DNA of 64,000 nucleotides from Frateuria edaphi (GCF_021117405.1 NZ_CP088251.1:372001-436000), one strand, 5' to 3'; numbered from the stretch's first letter, positions 44,481-55,032 are shown. Numbers and translations: made by a program. The notes: generated by a model from the letters alone, not told the origin.

Positions 44481-45753
44481 GCTGCGTTTCCGCCTGATCG
44501 TCTCCTTCGCGCTGTTCGGCTTCGGCCTCAGCGCGTTGTTTGCGTTTTCGGCCCTGAACATCCGCGCGCGCGTCGAAGACCAGCTCGTTACCGCCACGCT
44601 GCTCGACGAGGTGGACAACCTCAACCGGCAGGTGCACGAGCATCCGGATCGCCAGCCGAAGTTCGGCATCGTCGAAGCGTGGACATGGAGCGATCGGACG
44701 ATCTACAAGGCGCCGCTCGAGTGGCAGCATCTCGAGAACGGCGTCCACGACGTCAGCGATACCGGCGCGGACGGCAAGACCCACCATTACAAGCTCGCGG
44801 TCGAGCACAAGAACGGCATCTACAGCTTCCTGCGCTACGACATCTCGCGCGACGAACTGGGCAAGCAGCAACTGCTGATCAGCGTGATCGGCGCGGTCTT
44901 CCTGTTCGGCCTGCTCTCGCTGGTGCTGGGTCTGTGGCTGTCGCGCAAGGTACTCAAGCCGGTCAGCGAGCTGGCCACGCGATTGCGCGATTTCCGCAAG
45001 GCGGGCAAGGCCGATCCGCTGGCGCCGCATTTTGCCGATGACGAAGTCGGCGAACTCGCACTGGCGCTGGACGAGTACGCGGCGCGGCTGACCGCGATGG
45101 TCGAGCGCGACCGCGAGTTCAATTCCGACGTCAGCCATGAGCTGCGCACGCCGTTGGCGGTGATCGCCAGCACCACCGAGCTGCTGCAGGGTTCGCCCGA
45201 CCTCACCGACAAGCTGCGCGAACGGTTGAAGCGCATCGAGCGCGCCTCGCGCCAGGCCACCGAGCTGATCGAGGCGCTGCTGCTGCTCTCTCGCGCTGAG
45301 CGGCGTGGTCCCACGCGCGGTGAAACCACGGAGGTGGCCAGGGTGGCCGCCGATGTGATCGAGAGCCAGCGTCCGCAGATGCGCGACAAGCCGTTGGGCA
45401 TCGAGCTGGCCGTGCGCGAGCCGGTGAGCGTGAATGCGCCGGCTTCGGTGTTGTCGGTCGCACTTACCAATCTGATCGGCAACGCCATCAAGTACACGCT
45501 GGAAGGCCAGGTGCGGGTCGAAGTAGGCGCCGGCCGCATCGAGGTGATCGACACCGGCCCGGGCATCAAGCCGGAGGATGCCGAGCGCCTGTTCCAGCGC
45601 GGCGTGCGTGGCGAGGGCGCTGGTGGCAGCGGCGCGGGGCTGGGCCTGGCGATCGTGCGCCGGCTGTGCGACCTGTACGGCTGGCAGGTATCGATGCGTC
45701 CACGCAGCGACGCCAACGGCGCCATCGCCAGCCTGGTGTTCGAGCCGGCCTGA
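44464..45753 (+). CDS. Membrane sensor histidine kinase
   Basis: Product of 429 aa. Membrane segments at about 10-30 and 138-160 enclose a periplasmic sensor of about 105 residues. A HAMP region follows, then HisKA with His225 in FNSDVSHELRTPL. The ATPase domain has LIGNAIKY (N box), DTGPGIKPED (G1) and GAGLGLAIVRRL (G2). It should phosphorylate the OmpR-type regulator whose gene it overlaps. The sensor part has no recognised domain, so the signal is unknown. Confidence 0.93.
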   Translation: MLSRRKLRFRLIVSFALFGFGLSALFAFSALNIRARVEDQLVTATLLDEVDNLNRQVHEHPDRQPKFGIVEAWTWSDRTIYKAPLEWQHLENGVHDVSDTGADGKTHHYKLAVEHKNGIYSFLRYDISRDELGKQQLLISVIGAVFLFGLLSLVLGLWLSRKVLKPVSELATRLRDFRKAGKADPLAPHFADDEVGELALALDEYAARLTAMVERDREFNSDVSHELRTPLAVIASTTELLQGSPDLTDKLRERLKRIERASRQATELIEALLLLSRAERRGPTRGETTEVARVAADVIESQRPQMRDKPLGIELAVREPVSVNAPASVLSVALTNLIGNAIKYTLEGQVRVEVGAGRIEVIDTGPGIKPEDAERLFQRGVRGEGAGGSGAGLGLAIVRRLCDLYGWQVSMRPRSDANGAIASLVFEPA

Positions 45754-45756
45754 CCT

Positions 45757-45815
45757 GCGCGCTCTCCCCTCGTGGGAGAGCCGGGAGTGAGGGCCGGGGC
45801 TCGCGGCAAGCCTGC
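45757..45815. repeat. Dispersed GAGAGGG-type palindromic repeat, copy 3
   Basis: CGCGCTCTCCCCTCGTGGGAGAG is followed after a few bases by GGGAGTGAGGGCCGGGGCTC and GCGGCAAGCCTGCTCA. The order (palindrome, GTGAGGG, GGGGCTCGCGG, GCTG-like end) is the same as in copy 2. It lies between the sensor kinase gene and ilvE. Confidence 0.6.
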
Positions 45816-45820
45816 TCATG

Positions 45821-45847
45821 AAAAGAAAAGGCCGCATCTCTGCGGCC
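45821..45847 (-). terminator. Rho-independent terminator of ilvE
   Basis: Stem GGCCGCA (45830-45836) pairs with TGCGGCC (45841-45847), loop TCTC; on the minus strand TTTTCTTTT follows. It lies 38 bp past the ilvE stop. Confidence 0.85.
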
Positions 45848-45885
45848 CTTCGTTTTTGCGCCCAGCCTGCGAATCGCGGTGTCGG

Positions 45886-46803
45886 TCAGACCGGCTCCAG
45901 CCAGCCCCACTGGTCATTGGTACGACCATCGAACAGGCCGAAATACAGCTCCTGCAACCGGCGTGTCACGCGCCCGGCGGTGCCGTTGCCGACCTGCTTG
46001 CCGTCGATCGAGCGGATCGGGGTGACCTCCGCGGCGGTGCCGCACATCAGCACTTCGTCGGCCAGGTACAGGTACTCGCGCGGCAGGTCGCGCTCGACCA
46101 CTTCGATGCCGTCCTCGTGCGCCAGCGCCTTGAGCGTGTCGCGCGTGATGCCGGTAAGGATCGAGGCGCTGGCCGGCGTGGTGTGCAGCACACCGTCGAA
46201 CACCAAAAACAGGTTCTCGCCCGCGCCTTCGCTGAGCAGACCGGTGTTGGCCAGCGCGATGCCTTCGCCGAAGCCCAGGCGGCGCGCCTCGCGGGCGATC
46301 AGCTGGCCGGAGAGGTAATTGCCGCCGGCCTTGGCGCCGGCCGGAATGGTGTTGGGCGCGAACCGCTGCCAGCTGGACACGCAGGCGGTGATGCCCTGTT
46401 CCAGCGCCTCCGGGCCGAGGTACGGGCCCATCGGCCACGCCGCCACCGCCACGTCGATCGGCGTCTCGGCCGAGAGGCCGAAGCCGCCCAGGCCGCGGTA
46501 CGCCACCGGGCGCAGGTAGGCGGCGGTCAGGCCGTTCTTCTTGATCACGTCGCGGCAGGCCGTGGCCAGCTCGTCCTGCGAGTAGGGCAGCACCATGTCG
46601 TAGATGCGCGCGGACTGATAGAGGCGCTTCAAATGGTCGGTCAGGCGGAAGATCGCCGCGCCATCGGGCGTGGCGTAGCTGCGGATGCCTTCGAACACGG
46701 AAGACCCGTAATGCAGCGCATGCGACATCACGTGGGTAGTGGCCTCGCGCCACGGCTTGATCGTGCCGTTCTGCCAGATCCACTCGGGGTATTGCTGCGC
46801 CAT
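45886..46803 (-). CDS. ilvE: Branched-chain amino acid aminotransferase
   Basis: PLP-dependent class IV aminotransferase of 305 aa for the last step of valine, leucine and isoleucine synthesis. Lys158 (AGAKAGGNYLSG) is the expected PLP lysine; HYGSSVFEGIRSY, YLRPVAYRGLGG, GLLSEGAGENLFLV and MCGTAAEVTPIRSID are family signatures. AAGGAG lies 8 bp before the ATG. It stands apart from other ilv genes here. The DUF4124 gene is 61 bp upstream on the same strand. Confidence 0.96.
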   Translation of the reverse strand: MAQQYPEWIWQNGTIKPWREATTHVMSHALHYGSSVFEGIRSYATPDGAAIFRLTDHLKRLYQSARIYDMVLPYSQDELATACRDVIKKNGLTAAYLRPVAYRGLGGFGLSAETPIDVAVAAWPMGPYLGPEALEQGITACVSSWQRFAPNTIPAGAKAGGNYLSGQLIAREARRLGFGEGIALANTGLLSEGAGENLFLVFDGVLHTTPASASILTGITRDTLKALAHEDGIEVVERDLPREYLYLADEVLMCGTAAEVTPIRSIDGKQVGNGTAGRVTRRLQELYFGLFDGRTNDQWGWLEPV

Positions 46804-46864
46804 GACGGTTCTCCTTGCAGGGGACCGCCCATCATAACCGCTGGGCACCATCGCCCGCGCGTGC

Positions 46865-47368
46865 CTACTCCTGGCGCAACCACAGGCAGCCCGCGCGGGG
46901 CTCGATGGCAAAATGCGTTTCGCCGCTTTCCGTGCTGCCCTCGTCGGGCACCGTGCTCACCACCAGTTCCGAACCGCTTCCGTCGGGCGGCAGATCGATG
47001 CCGACCAACGGCCGTCGCATGAGTGCAGCCAGTGCGCCGATGTCGTTCACCACGGCATGTTCGCCATAACCACCCCAGAGCATGAGTCCGGCCAGGCGGT
47101 TGGCATCGGCGTTGGCGAACGCATCGATCACCGCGCCGCGCAACTGGTCCACATCGGCGGCGCAGGTGACCGCGGGCGGGCGCAGCGAAGGTGCCTCCGC
47201 GGCAGCCGACGAGGCCGGCGCGGGCGTGGCCTGTAGAGCGGCGCAGGGCTGGTCGGTGAAGACCGGATGCCCATCGGCGGCGATGCAATGGTAGATCGGC
47301 GACTGTGCGCGGGCGGGCAGGGCGGCCAGAACCAGCAAGAGCAACAGGGCGAGGCGCAGCATGGACAT
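46865..47368 (-). CDS. DUF4124-domain secreted protein
   Basis: Product of 167 aa. The signal peptide ends about residue 22 (LAALPARA). The short DUF4124 module follows: IYHCIAADGHPVFTDQPC, with the paired cysteines typical of it. The rest is Ala/Pro-rich, then a globular part (LMLWGGYGEHAVVNDIG, PRAGCLWLRQE). The domain is common in envelope proteins of Xanthomonadales and its function is unknown. Starts at 47368 or 47362 are both possible. It may share a transcript with ilvE or metF, which flank it closely on the same strand. Confidence 0.8.
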   Translation of the reverse strand: MSMLRLALLLLLVLAALPARAQSPIYHCIAADGHPVFTDQPCAALQATPAPASSAAAEAPSLRPPAVTCAADVDQLRGAVIDAFANADANRLAGLMLWGGYGEHAVVNDIGALAALMRRPLVGIDLPPDGSGSELVVSTVPDEGSTESGETHFAIEPRAGCLWLRQE

Positions 47369-47399
47369 CGCCCGAGCATAGCCGCCCGGCATGGACGCT

Positions 47400-48224
47400 T
47401 CAGTGCAGTTGGGCAAGAACCGCCTGCGTCGCCTTGGCCCGGTTCAGCGTGTAGAAGTGCAGCCCCGGCGCGCCACCGTCGAGCAGGCGCCGGCACAGCT
47501 GCGCCACCACCTCGGCGCCGAGCGTGCGGATCGATTCGGCGTCGTCGCCGTGGGCCTGCATGCGCTTGACGATCCAGCGCGGGATCTCCGCGCCGCAGGC
47601 ATCGGAAAAGCGCTTGAGCTGGCTGAAGTTGGTGATCGGCATGATGCCCGGCACGATCGGCACGCCGACGCCCAGCCGCCGCACGTCGTCGACAAAGCGG
47701 AAATACGCATCGGGGTTGAAGAAGTATTGCGTGATGGCGCCGTTCGCGCCGGCGTCGACCTTTGCCTTGAAATGGGCGAGGTCGCGCAGCGCGTCCTCCG
47801 CCTGCGGATGGGTTTCCGGATACGCGGCCACCTCGATCTGGAAATGATCGCCCGAGTGCTCGCGGATGAAGGCGACCAGTTCCGCGGCGTAACGGAAGTC
47901 TCCCGGCGAGGCCATGCCCGAGGGCAGGTCGCCACGCAGCGCCACGATGCGCCGGTAGCCGGCGGCGCGATAGCCGTCCAGCAACGCGGCGATCTCCGTC
48001 TTGGTGCCGCCCATGCACGACAGATGCGGCGCCACCGGCAGGCCGTGCTCCCGATGCAGCCGCGCCACGGTGTCGCCGGTATAGCTCAGCGTCGAACCGC
48101 CCGCGCCGAAGGTCACCGAAACGTAGTCGGGTGCGTGTGTCCTCAACATCTGTGCCGCGCGGTCGAGCTGGGCGCGCTGCTCGTCGGTCTTGGGTGGGAA
48201 GAATTCGAAACTGATGGCCGGCAT
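47400..48224 (-). CDS. metF: 5,10-methylenetetrahydrofolate reductase
   Basis: Flavoenzyme reducing methylene-THF to methyl-THF for methionine regeneration. The 274-aa protein shows ISFEFFPPKTDEQR at the N-terminus (Glu of the active site), SVTFGAGGST, LRGDLPSG, QYFFNPDAYFRFVDD and PGIMPITNFSQLKRF. AGGA lies 8 bp before the ATG at 48224. It works in the same methyl cycle as ahcY about 2 kb away on the same strand, but the two are separated by an opposing kinase gene and have different control elements. Confidence 0.95.
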   Translation of the reverse strand: MPAISFEFFPPKTDEQRAQLDRAAQMLRTHAPDYVSVTFGAGGSTLSYTGDTVARLHREHGLPVAPHLSCMGGTKTEIAALLDGYRAAGYRRIVALRGDLPSGMASPGDFRYAAELVAFIREHSGDHFQIEVAAYPETHPQAEDALRDLAHFKAKVDAGANGAITQYFFNPDAYFRFVDDVRRLGVGVPIVPGIMPITNFSQLKRFSDACGAEIPRWIVKRMQAHGDDAESIRTLGAEVVAQLCRRLLDGGAPGLHFYTLNRAKATQAVLAQLH

Positions 48225-48252
48225 CGGTGCATTCCTGCGGTGCGTGGGCGGC

Positions 48253-48274
48253 ATTATACGTTCATCGCGATGAA
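48253..48274 (-). promoter_or_regulatory. metF promoter with palindromic operator
   Basis: On the minus strand TATAAT (48258-48253) is immediately preceded by the 14-bp perfect palindrome TTCATCGCGATGAA (48274-48261), located between the -10 box and where the -35 box should be. The metF start is 29 bp downstream of the -10 box. A repressor binding this palindrome would block the promoter. The -35 hexamer is weak. Confidence 0.6.
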
Positions 48275-48418
48275 GCGATAGATGGTTTGGGCCGCTTGCT
48301 CCAGAGGCCCGGATGCTAGTCTTTCCCGTCCGGCCTGCTGTCGTCCGCTGCCGGAAGATGCCGCGCGGCGCTTCCCCTGCCATCGCGGCCGGCCGCTGGG
48401 TCACTGGAGACGAGTCGA

Positions 48419-50074
48419 ATGACGAGCGCACGCGGCGATCAGTCGCCGATCGCGGCCCCACCACGCGCCGGGCATTTGCCCATGACCACGAGCGCGGACG
48501 GCGGCGTGGTACCGCTGGAAGCTATCCTGAGAACCGACGAGCTGTGGCGCCGGCCGAACCGCGCCCCCGACTACGAGAACGAAAACCGCGCGCTCGCCAG
48601 GCTCACCCAGGCCCTGGGTGAAGCGCCGCAGTCGATCCTGCAGACGCTCGCGGACACGATGCTGGATGCATTGAACGCCGACTCGGCCGGCATGAGCCTG
48701 CTCACCGACGACGGCGACGCCTTCTACTGGGCCGCGATCGCGGGAGGCTGGAGCCCGCACCTGGGAGGCGGCACCCCGCGCGGCTTCGGGCCGTGTGGCG
48801 ATGTGCTCGACCGCGACGCACCGCTGCTCTTCAGCCGCTGGGAAAAGCGCTATCCCTACCTCGCCGAGGCGGTGCCGCTCGCGGAGGAGGGGCTGCTGGT
48901 GCCGTTCCGCGTCGACGGCAAGGCGGTCGGTACGATCTGGGTGATCGCCCACAGCACACATCGCAGGTTCGACGCCGAGGACCTGCGTCAGCTCGAGAGC
49001 ATGGGCCGCTTCGCCTCGGCCGCCTACCGGACGGTCAAGCTGCTCGATGCGCACGAGGCCGGCCGCGCCGCGCTGCAAAGCCTCCATCGGGCGCGCGAAT
49101 CGGAGCACCGCTTCCAGCAGCTGCTGCAAGCGCTTCCCGCCGCCATCTACACCACCGACCCGGACGGCAGGATCGACTTCTACAACGAGGCTGCCGTCGA
49201 CTTCGCCGGACGTCGCCCCGAAAGCGGGAATCACTGGTGCGTCACCTGGCGCCTGCTCAATCCGGATGGGTCGCCGCTGCCGCACGAGGCATGTCCGATG
49301 GCGGTCGCGCTGAAGGAAGGCCGGCCGGTCCGCGGCGCCGAAGCGATCGCCGAACGCCCCGATGGCACGCGACGTTGGTTCATGCCCTATCCGACACCCC
49401 TGCGGGACCCGTCGGGGAGACTGACGGGGGCGATCAACATGCTGGTGGACATCACCGAGCGGAAGGAGGCCGAGCAGCGGCAGAAGCTGTTGCTGGACGA
49501 GCTCAACCACCGCGTGAAGAACACCCTGGCCTCGGTGCAGTCGGTGGTGATACAGGCGGCCAAGAGCGCGCGGAACGTGGAGGAGTTCCGGCATGCCGTG
49601 GAAGGCCGGATCCTGGCGATGAGCCGGGCCCACGACCAGCTCAGCCGGCGCAGTTGGGCGGACGCCGAACTCCAAGAGCTGCTGGAGGCCTGCGTCGCGC
49701 CTTACCTCAGCAAGGCCAACGTCGTGCTCGAGGGAAGTCACACGATTGTCGCGCCGCGGGTCGGCCTGATGCTCTGCATGGCGATACACGAGCTTGCCAC
49801 CAATGCTGCCAAGTACGGCGCCCTGTCCACGCCGTCCGGTCGGGTGGACCTGGGCTGGAGCGTCGAACAGGCGGGGGACCTGCACGTGCTCCACCTGCGA
49901 TGGCTGGAACGGGACGGCCCGCAGGTCATGCCCCCGAAGCGCCAGGGCTTCGGCACGCGCCTGCTGGAGCGCGGCATCCAGGCGGAACTGCACGGGAAGA
50001 CATCGATCCGCTACCCCACGGCTGGGGTGGAATGCGATATCGAGATCCCGCTCACGGCCGACGAGGCCGGGTAA
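48419..50074 (+). CDS. GAF-PAS HWE/HisKA_2-family sensor histidine kinase
   Basis: Soluble kinase of 551 aa with no membrane segment. A GAF domain covers about 65-205 (FYWAAIAGGW, GPCGDVLDRDAPLL). A PAS domain covers about 225-345 (RFQQLLQALPAAIYTTDPDG, ending MLVDITERKEAEQ). The HWE/HisKA_2 region carries phospho-acceptor His364 in LDELNHRVKNTLASVQSV, and the ATPase has MAIHELATNAAKYGAL (N box) and GFGTRLLERGI. This kinase type often works with general stress or light signalling. No response regulator is adjacent. GGAG lies 10 bp before the ATG. Confidence 0.9.
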   Translation: MTSARGDQSPIAAPPRAGHLPMTTSADGGVVPLEAILRTDELWRRPNRAPDYENENRALARLTQALGEAPQSILQTLADTMLDALNADSAGMSLLTDDGDAFYWAAIAGGWSPHLGGGTPRGFGPCGDVLDRDAPLLFSRWEKRYPYLAEAVPLAEEGLLVPFRVDGKAVGTIWVIAHSTHRRFDAEDLRQLESMGRFASAAYRTVKLLDAHEAGRAALQSLHRARESEHRFQQLLQALPAAIYTTDPDGRIDFYNEAAVDFAGRRPESGNHWCVTWRLLNPDGSPLPHEACPMAVALKEGRPVRGAEAIAERPDGTRRWFMPYPTPLRDPSGRLTGAINMLVDITERKEAEQRQKLLLDELNHRVKNTLASVQSVVIQAAKSARNVEEFRHAVEGRILAMSRAHDQLSRRSWADAELQELLEACVAPYLSKANVVLEGSHTIVAPRVGLMLCMAIHELATNAAKYGALSTPSGRVDLGWSVEQAGDLHVLHLRWLERDGPQVMPPKRQGFGTRLLERGIQAELHGKTSIRYPTAGVECDIEIPLTADEAG

Positions 50075-50286
50075 TGCGTGCGCCGAATAGCGCAGCGTGA
50101 CGAAGCGAGCCGATATCCGGCCACTGATGGGCATGGCGAAGTTCGAGGCGGTGCAGAGGCCGGAAACCCGGGCCATCCGTGAACGCATCCGGGCCAGGCT
50201 TGCCGGCGCCCGATCCGTCGCCGCGCGTCCGTTTCCGATGCTCTCGCGTTGAGTGAAGTGTGTTGCGTAGCCGGATCGCGTGGGGG

Positions 50287-50319
50287 AAAGAAAAAAGGGC
50301 CGCATCGCTGCGGCCCTTT
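50287..50319 (-). terminator. Rho-independent terminator of ahcY
   Basis: An 11-bp stem (50294-50304 with 50309-50319) carries the loop TCGC. On the minus strand it is followed by TTTTTTCTTT. It lies 22 bp past the ahcY stop. The rest of gap 50075-50341 shows nothing else. Confidence 0.88.
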
Positions 50320-50341
50320 CCTCTGCAGAGCGGTGGATCGC

Positions 50342-51781
<1,440 letters not shown>

Positions 51782-51833
51782 GCTTGTCTCCGGTTCTTTG
51801 GGGAACCTTGGCCTGTGCGGGCGAAGGTCCGCA

Positions 51834-51906
51834 TGGGTGAGCGCCGTTGCTGCACATGTCCGCCGAGCCTGGCCGTCCCACGACGGTCGCAGCGCCCCTC
51901 GGTGGG
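51834..51906 (-). ncRNA. S-adenosylhomocysteine (SAH) riboswitch
   Basis: On the minus strand, reading from 51906, the segment runs CCCACCGAGGGGCGCTGCGA, then GACGGCCAGGCTCGGCGG, and ends CAACGGCGCTCACC. These are the conserved blocks of the SAH riboswitch: the GAGG-GCGCTGCGACC core, GCCAGGCTCGG, and the AACGGCGCTCA strand. Block 1 GGGCGCT pairs with the later GGCGCTC region, and CCGAG pairs with CTCGG to form the LL-type pseudoknot. It lies 53 bp upstream of the ahcY start, the usual location. SAH binding is expected to turn expression on. Confidence 0.92.
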
Positions 51907-51920
51907 CACGAAAGGCGCTC

Positions 51921-51949
51921 ATTATACCGTCCGTGCGATTTCTCTGTAG
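51921..51949 (-). promoter_or_regulatory. ahcY promoter
   Basis: A perfect TATAAT lies on the minus strand at 51926-51921. The start of transcription would fall near 51914, just ahead of the riboswitch. The -35 position (about 51944-51949) is poor (CTACAG or CCTACA) and coincides with the edge of a REP element. Confidence 0.7.
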
Positions 51950-52008
51950 GAGCGCCCGTGGGCGCGACCGGCACCGCCCCGGGTCGCGCCCGCGGACGCT
52001 CCCACAAG
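51945..52008. repeat. REP/BIME-type element between ahcY and ppc
   Basis: TGTAGGAGCGCCCGTGGGCG at 51945 and the inverse ending GCGGACGCTCCCACAAG at 52008 form a large imperfect palindrome with the GGTCGCGCC/GGCGCGACC inner stem. The 'tgtaggagcg...gcgacc' word is typical of REP sequences in Pseudomonas and Xanthomonadales genomes. Confidence 0.8.
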
Positions 52009-52057
52009 GTGTTGGCGGCCGATTGGCTAGTCTTGGGCAAACTCACCGGGAGCCGCC

Positions 52058-54796
52058 ATGGAAGCAAGCCGCGACACCGACTACCTGCCCCACGACGGCC
52101 CCCTGCGCGAGGACGTCGGCCGGCTCGGCCAACTGGTCGGCCAGATGCTTGCCGAGCAGGGTGGCGAGCGCTTCTTCGAGCGGGTGGAAGCGGTGCGCCA
52201 GGCGGCCATCCACCGCCGCCGCGAGGGCGATCCGGTGGCCACGCTGGCGCGCTCGCTCGATGGTCTGGACGCGGACCAGGCCGAAGCGCTGGCGCGCGCC
52301 TTCGCCACCTACTTCCAGGCCGTCAACATCGCCGAGCGCGTGCACCGCATCCGCCGCCGCCGCGACTACCAGCGCGAGGGCGGCCCGGCGCAGCCCGAAT
52401 CCCTGCTGGACGTGCTGGGTCGGCTCAAGCGCGAAGGCGTGGGCGCGGACGAATTGCTGGGCTGGCTGGCGCGGTTGTGGATCGAGCCGGTATTCACCGC
52501 GCACCCCACCGAGGCGATGCGGCGTTCGCTGCTGGAAAAGGAGCAGGCGATCGTGCGCGCGCTGGTCGACGGATTCGACCCGGGCCGCACGCCGCAGGAA
52601 TGCGCCGAGGACCAGGACCGCATCTACATGGCGTTGTCCACCGGTTGGCAGACCGCCGAGGCCTCGCCGGTGCGTCCCACCGTGCAGGACGAACACGATC
52701 ACGTGGGCTTCTACCTCTCCAACCCGATCTATCGCATCGTTCCGGCGCTGTACGAATCGCTGGCGGCCGCCCTGCAGGAAGTCTATGGCGTGACCATGCC
52801 GCTGCCGCGACTGCTCGGCTTCGCCAGCTGGGTCGGCGGCGACATGGACGGCAATCCGAACGTCGGCGCGGAAACCATCGCCGCCGCATTGGCGACCCAG
52901 CGCGCCCACGTGCTGGAGCGCTACGTCGCCGACGTCGCGAGCCTCGCGCGACTGCTCAGCCAGACCCGCGGGCGGGTAGCGGTCGACCCCGCACTTGCCG
53001 CACGCCTGGACGACTACCGTGAGCGCTTTCCGCAGGCCGCCGCACGCATCCGACCGCGCCATGCCGACATGCCCTACCGCTGCCTGCTCACGCTGATCGG
53101 CGCCCGACTGGAAGCGACCGGGGACAACGGCGCGGAGGGTTATGCGTCCGCGGCCGAATTGCTGGACGACCTGCAATTGATCGACGACAGCCTGCTAGGC
53201 CACTGCGGCCTGCACGCCGGCGCCTATGCCGTGCGCCGGGTGATCTGGCGCGTGCGTACCTTCGGTTTCCACCTCGCGCGGCTCGATGTACGGCAGGACT
53301 CGCGCGTACACGACGACGCACTGGCCGCGTTGCTCGACGATGCCGACTGGGCGAGCCGGCCGGCGGCTGATCGAGCGCGTGAACTGCGCGCCCATGCTGC
53401 CGGACAGGAGCGCTTCGCCATCAGCCATGCCGAGGCGGTGACCGCGCTGTACGACGTGTTCGCCACGCTGGGCGACGCCCGCCGCCGTTACGGCAGCGAG
53501 GCGATCGGGCTGTACATCATCAGCATGGCCCACTCGGCGGCCGATGTCCTGGCGGTGCTCGCGCTGGCGCGCTACGGCGGCCTGATCGAACCTGCCCGCG
53601 CGCAGTCCGTGTCCAGCGGGCAAAACGATACGGCGGTACCGCTGGACATCGCGCCGCTGTTCGAAACCGTCGACGACCTCAAGCACGCCCCCGCCACGCT
53701 GCGCGCGCTGCTCGCCGATCCCGTCTACCGCACCCACCTGCGCGCGCGCGGCGATCGCCAGTGGGTCATGCTCGGCTATTCCGACAGCGGCAAGGATGGC
53801 GGCACGCTCGCCTCGCGCTGGGCCCTGCAACGCGCGCAGGCCGAGTTGCTCGGCGTGGCGAAGGAAGCCGGCATCCACCTGGCTTTCTTCCACGGTCGCG
53901 GCGGCTCGGCCAGCCGCGGCGGCTCGCGCATCGCGCCCGCGCTGATGTCCTCGCCGCGCGGCTCGGTCGCCGGCGTGCTGCGGGTGACCGAGCAGGGCGA
54001 GGTGATCCATCGCAAGTACGGTATCCGCGCGCTGGCGCTGCGCAACCTGGAGCAGACCGTCAGCGCCGTGTTGCGGGCCTCGTTGCGCCCGCGCGCGCAG
54101 GAGCCGCGCGAAGCGCAGTGGCGCGATCAGATGGAAGCCCTCGCCGCGCACAGCCGCCAGCACTACCGCGCGCTCGTCGAGCGCGAGGGCTTCGTCGACT
54201 ACTTCCGCACCGCCACGCCGATCGACGTGGTCGAGCGCATGACCCTGGGCTCGCGTCCGGCCAGCCGCCGCAGCATGCGCGGCGTGCAGGACCTGCGCGC
54301 GATCCCCTGGGTGTTCGCCTGGACCCAGTGCCGCTCGATCATCACCGGCTGGTACGGGTTGGGCACCGCGCTGGAGCAGGGTGCGGACGCGTTTGGCGAA
54401 GAGGCCCTGGCCCAGATGGCGCGCGACTGGCCGTTCTTTGCCAACGCGCTGGACGACGTGGCGATGGTGCTGGCCAAGTGCGATCTCGACATCGCCGAGG
54501 CGTTCTCGCGCCTGGCCGGCGACCTGCACGCGCCGTTCTTCGCGATGATCGGCGAGGAATTCGAGCGCACCCGTCGCTGGCTCCTCAAGCTCAAGGGCGG
54601 CGATGGGTTGCTGTCCGACAACCCGCGCCTGGCGGTCTCGATTCGCCTGCGCAACCCTTACGTCGATCCCATGAGCCTGCTCACCGTCGACCTGCTCGCG
54701 CGCTGGCGTAACGGCGGCAGCGAGGACGAGGCGCTGCTGCGTGCGCTGGTCGCCTGCGTCAACGGCGTCTCGCAGGGGTTGCAGAACACCGGCTGA
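52058..54796 (+). CDS. ppc: Phosphoenolpyruvate carboxylase
   Basis: Anaplerotic enzyme making oxaloacetate from PEP and bicarbonate. The 912-aa protein has the catalytic His149 in [33 protein letters not shown], the glycine loop [13 protein letters not shown] and the invariant C-terminal QNTG. GGGAG precedes the ATG at 52058. It is monocistronic by position, with a REP element upstream and the sigma-54 controlled operon downstream. Normal full length, no anomalies. Confidence 0.97.
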   Translation: MEASRDTDYLPHDGPLREDVGRLGQLVGQMLAEQGGERFFERVEAVRQAAIHRRREGDPVATLARSLDGLDADQAEALARAFATYFQAVNIAERVHRIRRRRDYQREGGPAQPESLLDVLGRLKREGVGADELLGWLARLWIEPVFTAHPTEAMRRSLLEKEQAIVRALVDGFDPGRTPQECAEDQDRIYMALSTGWQTAEASPVRPTVQDEHDHVGFYLSNPIYRIVPALYESLAAALQEVYGVTMPLPRLLGFASWVGGDMDGNPNVGAETIAAALATQRAHVLERYVADVASLARLLSQTRGRVAVDPALAARLDDYRERFPQAAARIRPRHADMPYRCLLTLIGARLEATGDNGAEGYASAAELLDDLQLIDDSLLGHCGLHAGAYAVRRVIWRVRTFGFHLARLDVRQDSRVHDDALAALLDDADWASRPAADRARELRAHAAGQERFAISHAEAVTALYDVFATLGDARRRYGSEAIGLYIISMAHSAADVLAVLALARYGGLIEPARAQSVSSGQNDTAVPLDIAPLFETVDDLKHAPATLRALLADPVYRTHLRARGDRQWVMLGYSDSGKDGGTLASRWALQRAQAELLGVAKEAGIHLAFFHGRGGSASRGGSRIAPALMSSPRGSVAGVLRVTEQGEVIHRKYGIRALALRNLEQTVSAVLRASLRPRAQEPREAQWRDQMEALAAHSRQHYRALVEREGFVDYFRTATPIDVVERMTLGSRPASRRSMRGVQDLRAIPWVFAWTQCRSIITGWYGLGTALEQGADAFGEEALAQMARDWPFFANALDDVAMVLAKCDLDIAEAFSRLAGDLHAPFFAMIGEEFERTRRWLLKLKGGDGLLSDNPRLAVSIRLRNPYVDPMSLLTVDLLARWRNGGSEDEALLRALVACVNGVSQGLQNTG

Positions 54797-55004
54797 TTCC
54801 AAGCTTCGGGGGCAGGGCCGGCGGACCCCGGCGGCAGTCCAGCCGGCGGCGGAGACGCGGGATTCGCCGCGCCCGGCATCGGCAGGGCAAGTCACCAGCG
54901 CCAGGGACCCGCGCCGTGTCCGCCAGCGGATGGCGCGATCCGGAAACGGACGACGCGGCGTGCACCCGCGGGGGAAAAAGCCCGGCCGGCCTCTCTTGCG
55001 CGCG

Positions 55005-55021
55005 TTGGCACGCTGCTTGCC
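55005..55021 (+). promoter_or_regulatory. Sigma-54 (RpoN) promoter of the ABC export operon
   Basis: TTGGCACGCTGCTTGCC matches the sigma-54 consensus YTGGCACG-N4-TTGC, with the -24 GG at 55007-55008 and the -12 GC at 55019-55020. Transcription should start about 12 bp downstream, near 55031-55033, where the first ATG of the adaptor lies. A GTCCG...CGGAC pair at 54918-54951 is a weak candidate for the activator site. Gap 54797-55004 shows no gene. Confidence 0.82.
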
Positions 55022-55032
55022 ACGGTGCCTGC

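Noticed and set aside
54916-55032. Upstream GTG start for the membrane-fusion protein
   Set aside because: It would lie upstream of the sigma-54 promoter and adds a Cys/Gly-rich stretch unlike a membrane-fusion protein N-terminus.
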